From: Rhizobiales bacterium PAR1
GTDB taxonomy: Bacteria > Pseudomonadota > Alphaproteobacteria > Rhizobiales > Beijerinckiaceae
Assembly: GCA_002256205.1 (NCBI GenBank)
Contig: NKIW01000005.1
Location: 124,001 to 188,000, forward strand
Direction of reading: 5' to 3'
DNA length: 64,000 nt
The notes beneath the pieces are model-generated. The model had not been told where the DNA came from. It did not search any database and saw only the letters and a program-made list of their open reading frames with translations. A program made the translations under genes and the position numbers. Shown here in pieces: positions 59,281 through 64,000 of this stretch (position 1 is its first letter; each line of letters starts with the position of its first letter).

Positions 59281-60309
59281 TTACTTCTTCTCGAAGCGCT
59301 CGCTCCAGGCCTTGAGAATGCGGTCGCGGTTTTCCGAGGCCCAGCCGAAATCATTCTTGATCATCGAGGCCGCCACACCTTCCGGGTAGTTCGCTGGCGG
59401 GGTCGCAATGCCGTCGATCGCGACCTGTGGCACCCACTTAGCGTAAAGCGTGTTGGCCTTGCGGCTTGCGGCAAAATCCATCAGCTTTTGCGCTTCTGCC
59501 GGGTGCGGAGCATTCTTGAGGATCGCGGCGGTATCCATATCCCAGCCACCGCCTTCCTTCATCAGCAGGATCTCGATCGGTGCGCCCTTGCCTTTCTCGA
59601 TCATGCCCGCGAGCTCATAGGAAATGCCGACCGGGAATTCCCCCGTCGCGGCATGGCGGCAGGGTCGCGTGCCCGAAGGCTCATAGATCGCGACATTCGG
59701 GTGGAGCTTTTCCATGAAGTCCCAAGCCTTGGCCTCGCCGAAGATCTGGATCCAGGCCGAGACGTGAAAGTAGCCGGTGCCCGAGGCTGCAGGGTTTGAG
59801 AAGGTGATCTTGCCTTTGAAGCGCGGGTCGGTGAGGTCATGCCACGAGGTTGGCTTCGGCAGGCCGAGCTTGGCAGCTTCGATGGTATTGAAACAGACCG
59901 CCGCCGCCCAAGCTTCCATGCCAACCCACGAGGGAACGGGGTCGGGATCGCGGAAAGCAGGCCGGACTTCGGCGAGATTCTTTGGCGCATAGGGCTGAAG
60001 CAGCCCGCGTTTCTTGAAATCCAGCATCGAGGTCACGGCGAGACCCCAGATCGCATCGGCACGGGCGTTCTCGCCCTCAGCTGCGATGCGTGCCGTCAGC
60101 ACGCCGGTCGATTCGCGACGCCAGATCAGCTCGATCTCTGAGTTTTCGGCCTCGAATGCGGCCTTGAACTCTGCGAGCGATTCGGGAAGCAGCGTCGTGT
60201 AGACCTGAATGGTTGTTTTACCCTGTGCAAGCGCCGCCCCGCCCAACAGGAGCACGCCGCCTATCAAGCCAGCCAGAAGGGTTGAAAACACGCGCCGTGA
60301 TCGAGCCAT
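59281..60309 (-). CDS. ABC transporter periplasmic binding protein under a TPP riboswitch
   Basis: Extracellular solute-binding protein (family 1, ThiB/iron/phosphonate-type fold) of 342 residues. It starts with a signal peptide (RRVFSTLLAGLIGGVLLLGG then AALAQGK). Mature landmarks are TTIQVYTTLLPESLAEFKAA and GLPKPTSWHDLTDPRFKGKI; ATGEFPVGISYELAGM follows. Sequence alone suggests phosphonate-, iron- or thiamine-type ligands. The TPP riboswitch just upstream strongly favours thiamine or a thiamine precursor. There is no permease or ATPase gene beside it: downstream is the convergent folC, upstream is trxA with its own terminator. Confidence 0.88.
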   Translation of the reverse strand: MARSRRVFSTLLAGLIGGVLLLGGAALAQGKTTIQVYTTLLPESLAEFKAAFEAENSEIELIWRRESTGVLTARIAAEGENARADAIWGLAVTSMLDFKKRGLLQPYAPKNLAEVRPAFRDPDPVPSWVGMEAWAAAVCFNTIEAAKLGLPKPTSWHDLTDPRFKGKITFSNPAASGTGYFHVSAWIQIFGEAKAWDFMEKLHPNVAIYEPSGTRPCRHAATGEFPVGISYELAGMIEKGKGAPIEILLMKEGGGWDMDTAAILKNAPHPAEAQKLMDFAASRKANTLYAKWVPQVAIDGIATPPANYPEGVAASMIKNDFGWASENRDRILKAWSERFEKK

Positions 60310-60370
60310 GGAAGGTCGCCGCCTCTAAAAAGGGCGATCCAGACACACTGCGACAAGACGGAAAAATCAG

Positions 60371-60475
60371 CTCCATCCCTTCGCCGGCATGATCCGGATC
60401 AGGTTCGAAGGGTCGTCGCGGCGGAAGGAAACCTTCCTTATCGACTTCTCAGCGCCCTCACGACGCTCCCCCTGG
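60371..60475 (-). promoter_or_regulatory. TPP (THI-box) riboswitch
   Basis: Read on the minus strand, the sequence has the conserved GGGGAGC start, CTGAGA (bases 60447-60452) and the pyrophosphate-helix segment ACCCTTCGAACCTGAT, then CCGGATCATGCCGGCGAAGG before GGA. These match the two sensor arms of the thiamine pyrophosphate riboswitch. It ends about 60 bases before the binding-protein ATG. No separate terminator follows, so control of translation initiation is likely. Confidence 0.92.
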
Positions 60476-60480
60476 AAAGG

Positions 60481-60506
60481 AAAACCGGCGCCCTTGAGGG
60501 CACCGG
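60481..60506 (-). terminator. Terminator after trxA
   Basis: On the minus strand CCGGTGCCC-TCAA-GGGCGCCGG (one G-U pair) is followed by TTTTCC. It lies 31 bases after the trxA stop and just before the TPP riboswitch, so the binding-protein transcript must start between them or by partial read-through. Confidence 0.8.
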
Positions 60507-60536
60507 AATGTTCAAATCACACGCCTATCGACGTGC

Positions 60537-60863
60537 TCAGGCCGAGGTGGTGATCCACTTGGAAAGATCGCTCTTAGAGCCAGCGCCGACCTTGGTCGCG
60601 GCCAGCTTGCCGTCCTTGAAGATCATCAGCGTTGGGATCGAGCGGATGCCGTACTGCGCGGCGATTTCCTGATTCTCGTCAACATTGACCTTGGCAATCT
60701 TGATCTTGCCAGCCATCTCGGCCGCAATTTCATCGAGCGCCGGCGCGATCATCTTGCACGGGCCGCACCACGGGGCCCAGAAATCGACAACCACCGGCTC
60801 CGCCGATTGCAGCACATCGGCTGCAAAGCTCTTGTCGGTGACAGTGTGGGTATTCGCGCCCAT
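60537..60863 (-). CDS. trxA: Thioredoxin
   Basis: Disulfide reductase of 108 residues, cytosolic. The redox site is [20 protein letters not shown]; the cis-Pro is in [15 protein letters not shown]. The buried Asp and central strand ([20 protein letters not shown]) are standard. The start at 60863 is chosen as [13 protein letters not shown]; the longer upstream frame to 61139 lies inside the addA 3' end. Downstream of addA by 106 bases on the same strand, and followed by a good terminator. The addA-trxA neighbourhood is conserved in related bacteria. Confidence 0.97.
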   Translation of the reverse strand: MGANTHTVTDKSFAADVLQSAEPVVVDFWAPWCGPCKMIAPALDEIAAEMAGKIKIAKVNVDENQEIAAQYGIRSIPTLMIFKDGKLAATKVGAGSKSDLSKWITTSA

Positions 60864-60969
60864 GACGGGTTCCTTCCTCGTTTGAAGTCTCTGTTGGCCC
60901 CTAACGTAAGGACTGGGGCTTACGGAATCAAGAATGCCGGACAAACTCGGCCCGGAATGCGCTTCACTC

Positions 60970-63900
60970 TCATGTGATGGCCTCCAACGCCTTGGCGAGC
61001 GTGGCATCGGGCAAGCGCTGGATGGCACCGGTCTCGGTCCAGAGGATGGTCGCAGAGACGACCCGATCCGGGTATATCGCCTGCAAAACAGCACGATAAA
61101 GCGCCATTTGCCGCATAATGCTTGGAACACCTGTCGCATCGCGCGGTCTGCCGGTCTTCAAATCGACAATCTCAGCCGCCTCGGGGCTGACGATTAGCCG
61201 GTCGATCCGCCCGGCAATCGGCCGCCTTGTGCCATCCGGGAGCGTGATTTCGCCGGAGATCGCGACTTCCGGGCGTGACGTCGCGCCGAAAATGCGTTGG
61301 CCATCCGGCGAATCCAGAACATGGATCACGCCTTCGATCAGGCGCACCGCCGTTTCCTCAGAAACCTCCGGCGCAAGACGGGTCAGCAACGCCCGCCCAA
61401 CCGCTGCGCGCCGTGAGGCTTCAACCCCCGGCAGGCTTTCGTAAAGTCGATGCAGAACGATGCCGCGTTGCCGGGCAAAGGCACCGCTCTCTTCGCCGGG
61501 CGGAGGGCCTTCAGCAGGTGTGAAGCGCGCTTTCGAGGGGCGGATCGGCGGCAAAGGCACGGGCGATACGGGCGCAGGGCGAAGCAGCCATGCGGGCAAG
61601 GATGCTTCCGCTTCCGGCGAAACGCGGTCCGTATCACTGGCTTTTGCCGCCGGAATATCGGACTTCAACCGCCGGATCGTGCGCGGTGCCCCAGTGATCG
61701 CGTCAGGCTCGCCCGCAGTATCCGCGAGATCGGTCATGCGCGGAAAATCCGCAAGACCGGCGCGCATCAGATCATACCACGACCATTCCATCACGTCGTC
61801 GGGCGGGGCCTTTTCGGCGCCGGCGGTCAGCTCCGCCTTGGTAGGCTTCTTGGCATAGCCGGAGACATAGAGCCGGTCCGCCGCGCGGGTCATGCCGACA
61901 TAGAGAAGGCGGCGGTATTCCGCGAGGAGCTTGCGGCGGTCGGCCCGGCGCACCGCGCGCATCGGCTCGGGCTCTTCATCGCGGGTGCCGCCCCACGCAA
62001 GGACGGGCGTATCCGCTTCGTCCCGGAGCAGGATCGCGGGCGGTTCCTTGGCGCTCTCGGGCTTGCCGACGGTGTCGCCGAGAAATACGATCCGCCCCTC
62101 AAGTCCCTTCGCGCCATGCACCGTCATCACCCGGACGCGGTTGCTGCCCTGTTCGAGATCGCGTTTGATGACGCTTTCCCGTTCGCGTTGGGCGAGCACG
62201 AAGAGCAGCAGAGCGCCGGGCTCACTCTGTGTGAACCCCAGCGCCTCGGAGAGGAAGGCGTCGATGGGGTCCGCCGCATCAAGGCCGAGGCGGGTGAGAA
62301 AGGCCTGCCGCCCGTTCAGGCCCGGCATCCCCGGGGCCAGCTCGTGGAGGAGGCTCGCGAAGAACTCGAAGGGCGAGGCACATGTCGCCATGGTGCTCAG
62401 CCGTATGAGTGCTGCCGCAAGCGGGCGCACATCCGGCGCATCATCTGCCTGAACCGCGTCCCAGAGCGAAGCTTTCCGGCTGCGGGCGAGACGCTCGAGC
62501 GTCACCTCGGAAAGTGCGAAGAGCGGCGTCCGGAGCGCCGTCGCCAGCGCCAGATCATCATCCCTGAGTAGCGCCGCCTCCGCGATGACGAGCAGGTCAC
62601 GAATGACGAGTTCGTCCTGAAGCTTCAGCCTGTCCGCGCCGGAAACCGGAATTTTCCGCATCTTCAGCGCGCGCAGCATGGCCGAGAAGAACCGCCCGCG
62701 ACTGCGCACGAGGATAACGATATCACCCGGCTCGATCCGCTTGCCATCGGCGAGGTGACGCTGGCCGGATTTCAGCCAACCCGCGATCTCGTCAGCAATC
62801 CGCGCCGCCAGTTTGACGGCGGAATCACGTGGCGCTCCGGGCGGGGCATCCTCCTCGGCGGTCGGGCGTTCCAGCGGCCAGATCTCGACAAGGCCCGGAA
62901 AGTTTCCTTTCGCAGCGATATGACGGATTTCCCCGCCCTCGGCCGTGAGGCCTTCACGCTGCTCGGGAGAGCCAAAAACCGCATCCACTGCATCGAGAAT
63001 ATCGGTGCTGGAGCGGAAGGAATAGTTGAGCGCAACGGGTTTATGGATGTGCTTCGGGCGCAAGGACTTTTGCGCAAAGTAGCGCCGGGATTCTTCGAAA
63101 ACCGTCGGATCGGCGCCCTGAAACGAGAAGATCGATTGCTTCTCGTCTCCCACGACGAAGATCGAGCGCTCCCGCCGCGCCTTGCCCTCGCCGGCGAAGA
63201 ATTCCTCCGTCAGTCCGCGCACAATGTCCCACATCTCGCGGGTCGTATCCTGCGCCTCATCGACGAGGACGTGCTCGATGGCGGCATCGAGCTTGAGCAT
63301 GATCCAGCTCGATTGCCCCGAGAGCAGCAAGCGGCGGAGCGCGGCGATGAGATCGTCAAAGTCGAGCGCGTTCTCGGCCCGTTTCGCAGCCGTAAAGCGC
63401 GTCAGCACAGCCTCGGCGAAAATCAGCAAGGCCAGTGAGCGGTTGAAGGCGTTGAGGGCACGCTTGCGGTCGAGGTAGAGGCGGCAGGCCTCCTTCGCAT
63501 CACTCTCGATGGCTTCGAATTCAGGATTGGCCTTTTTGATCGCGGCGACAAAGACCGATTTGCGCGGCTCTCCCTCGCCGGTAAGGAACAGCTTGAGATA
63601 AGGAGGAACCCAGTCGGCCTCCGATGCGCGCAACTGTGCCACAGCCTCGAAATCCGCCGCGAGCTTGCTCTGGGCATCGCTGAGTTTTTTCTGGGTGCGG
63701 ATGGTTTCGGCGGCTTCGGAAAGCACGCCCGCCGAAAGGGCAGCGCTCGCAAAATCCGCTTCGATTTTCCCGGCGGTCTCGCCCTTCGGCACGCCGAGGG
63801 CGCGCCGATAGATCGCCTCCCGCTTGGCGGCATCGGGGGGCGTCTCGCCCCGCATCGCAAGGCCGGAAAGCGCTTTGAGCGCCGAGTCAAGTGCGCGGGC

Positions 63901-64000
63901 AAAGCCGTCCATGCCCGTCGCGCCGAGAATTTCCGAAAAGGCCTTGCCGAGAGGGGAGGCCTCCTCCCGGATTGCCGCCTCGATCACCGCCTGCCGGGCG
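60970..64000 (-). CDS. addA: Double-strand break repair helicase-nuclease AddA (5' end outside window)
   Basis: UvrD-type superfamily 1 helicase fused to a RecB-type nuclease; about 1,010 C-terminal residues are visible and the frame runs off the right edge, so the Walker A motif is missing. Visible helicase motifs are [15 protein letters not shown] (II), [18 protein letters not shown] (III), [12 protein letters not shown] (IV), [17 protein letters not shown] (V) and [17 protein letters not shown] (VI). The nuclease site is [20 protein letters not shown] near the end. The Ala-rich, short-loop style is the alphaproteobacterial AddA subtype. AddB should lie upstream, outside the window. Confidence 0.95.
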   Translation of the reverse strand, partial: ARQAVIEAAIREEASPLGKAFSEILGATGMDGFARALDSALKALSGLAMRGETPPDAAKREAIYRRALGVPKGETAGKIEADFASAALSAGVLSEAAETIRTQKKLSDAQSKLAADFEAVAQLRASEADWVPPYLKLFLTGEGEPRKSVFVAAIKKANPEFEAIESDAKEACRLYLDRKRALNAFNRSLALLIFAEAVLTRFTAAKRAENALDFDDLIAALRRLLLSGQSSWIMLKLDAAIEHVLVDEAQDTTREMWDIVRGLTEEFFAGEGKARRERSIFVVGDEKQSIFSFQGADPTVFEESRRYFAQKSLRPKHIHKPVALNYSFRSSTDILDAVDAVFGSPEQREGLTAEGGEIRHIAAKGNFPGLVEIWPLERPTAEEDAPPGAPRDSAVKLAARIADEIAGWLKSGQRHLADGKRIEPGDIVILVRSRGRFFSAMLRALKMRKIPVSGADRLKLQDELVIRDLLVIAEAALLRDDDLALATALRTPLFALSEVTLERLARSRKASLWDAVQADDAPDVRPLAAALIRLSTMATCASPFEFFASLLHELAPGMPGLNGRQAFLTRLGLDAADPIDAFLSEALGFTQSEPGALLLFVLAQRERESVIKRDLEQGSNRVRVMTVHGAKGLEGRIVFLGDTVGKPESAKEPPAILLRDEADTPVLAWGGTRDEEPEPMRAVRRADRRKLLAEYRRLLYVGMTRAADRLYVSGYAKKPTKAELTAGAEKAPPDDVMEWSWYDLMRAGLADFPRMTDLADTAGEPDAITGAPRTIRRLKSDIPAAKASDTDRVSPEAEASLPAWLLRPAPVSPVPLPPIRPSKARFTPAEGPPPGEESGAFARQRGIVLHRLYESLPGVEASRRAAVGRALLTRLAPEVSEETAVRLIEGVIHVLDSPDGQRIFGATSRPEVAISGEITLPDGTRRPIAGRIDRLIVSPEAAEIVDLKTGRPRDATGVPSIMRQMALYRAVLQAIYPDRVVSATILWTETGAIQRLPDATLAKALEAIT

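Noticed and set aside
1-64000. CRISPR arrays, toxin-antitoxin pairs, restriction systems, prophage or transposase genes
   Set aside because: I looked for repeat-spacer patterns, short paired small genes, DDE or integrase-type motifs and methylase motifs and saw none; the only repeats are small tandem arrays, palindromes and the 77-bp duplication.

Overview
The window looks like a chromosomal segment of a GC-rich alphaproteobacterium of the order Hyphomicrobiales (Rhizobiales). The evidence is gene content and order: ihfB-lapA-trpF-trpB-trpA-accD-folC, with addA-trxA facing it; ribF-ileS-lspA followed by a pair of M16 peptidases; hisS-hisZ-hisG; a Usg-family protein; a cold-shock protein beside an extended IF-1; and an AccD without zinc-ribbon cysteines. 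I cannot name the genus. No phage, plasmid, insertion sequence, CRISPR array, rRNA or tRNA was recognised. About 62 protein genes are supported; two are cut by the window edges.

Layout. 0-4 kb: a class I/II aminotransferase (cut on the left), divergent murein endopeptidase mepA and an L,D-transpeptidase, and an orphan TctC-type receptor. 3.8-8.3 kb: three YeeE/YedE sulfur-transporter-type membrane proteins around lepA. 8.4-13.6 kb: transaldolase, a RamB/ScfR-type regulator divergent from isocitrate lyase aceA, and glutaminase. 13.6-19.7 kb: Usg, a CDF metal exporter, hemN, a nitroreductase and an O-antigen-ligase-like protein. 19.8-29.6 kb is the most accessory part: an M20 amidohydrolase with otnK, otnC and mgsA; csp and infA; ribokinase and an AEC permease; a GST; then an unusual SDR, an RraA-like protein and a DapA-like protein. 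29.6-33.6 kb: hpd, a divergent Lrp-type regulator and a BacA/BclA-like ABC peptide transporter. 33.6-40 kb: hisG, hisZ, hisS, an omega-amino acid transaminase, an HMA-domain protein and a RidA-like protein. 40-44 kb: a TipF-like degenerate EAL protein, a HAD phosphatase, a CheY-like regulator and ribF. 44.5-52 kb: ileS, lspA, a secreted protein, two M16 peptidases and sppA. 52.6-64 kb: ihfB to folC, then on the other strand a TPP-riboswitch-controlled binding protein, trxA and addA (cut on the right).

How the genes work together. Most units are housekeeping: histidine and tryptophan synthesis, translation, fatty acid and folate synthesis, envelope proteolysis. Two short catabolic operons stand out. 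OtnK and OtnC are expected to turn a 3-oxo-tetronate into dihydroxyacetone phosphate, and the next gene, mgsA, uses exactly that product. The SDR-RraA-DapA unit suggests sugar-acid or keto-acid breakdown, with an SDR that lacks the usual Tyr-Lys pair. Two FNR/FixK-like boxes, before hemN and before a YeeE gene, point to low-oxygen control.

I did not find a clearly new defence or mobile system. The best candidates for novelty are the otnK-otnC-mgsA coupling, the orphan binding protein under a TPP riboswitch, the Tyr-less SDR operon, a low-GC mosaic block inside hisS, and a 77-bp duplication of the lepA 3' end around a palindromic repeat.
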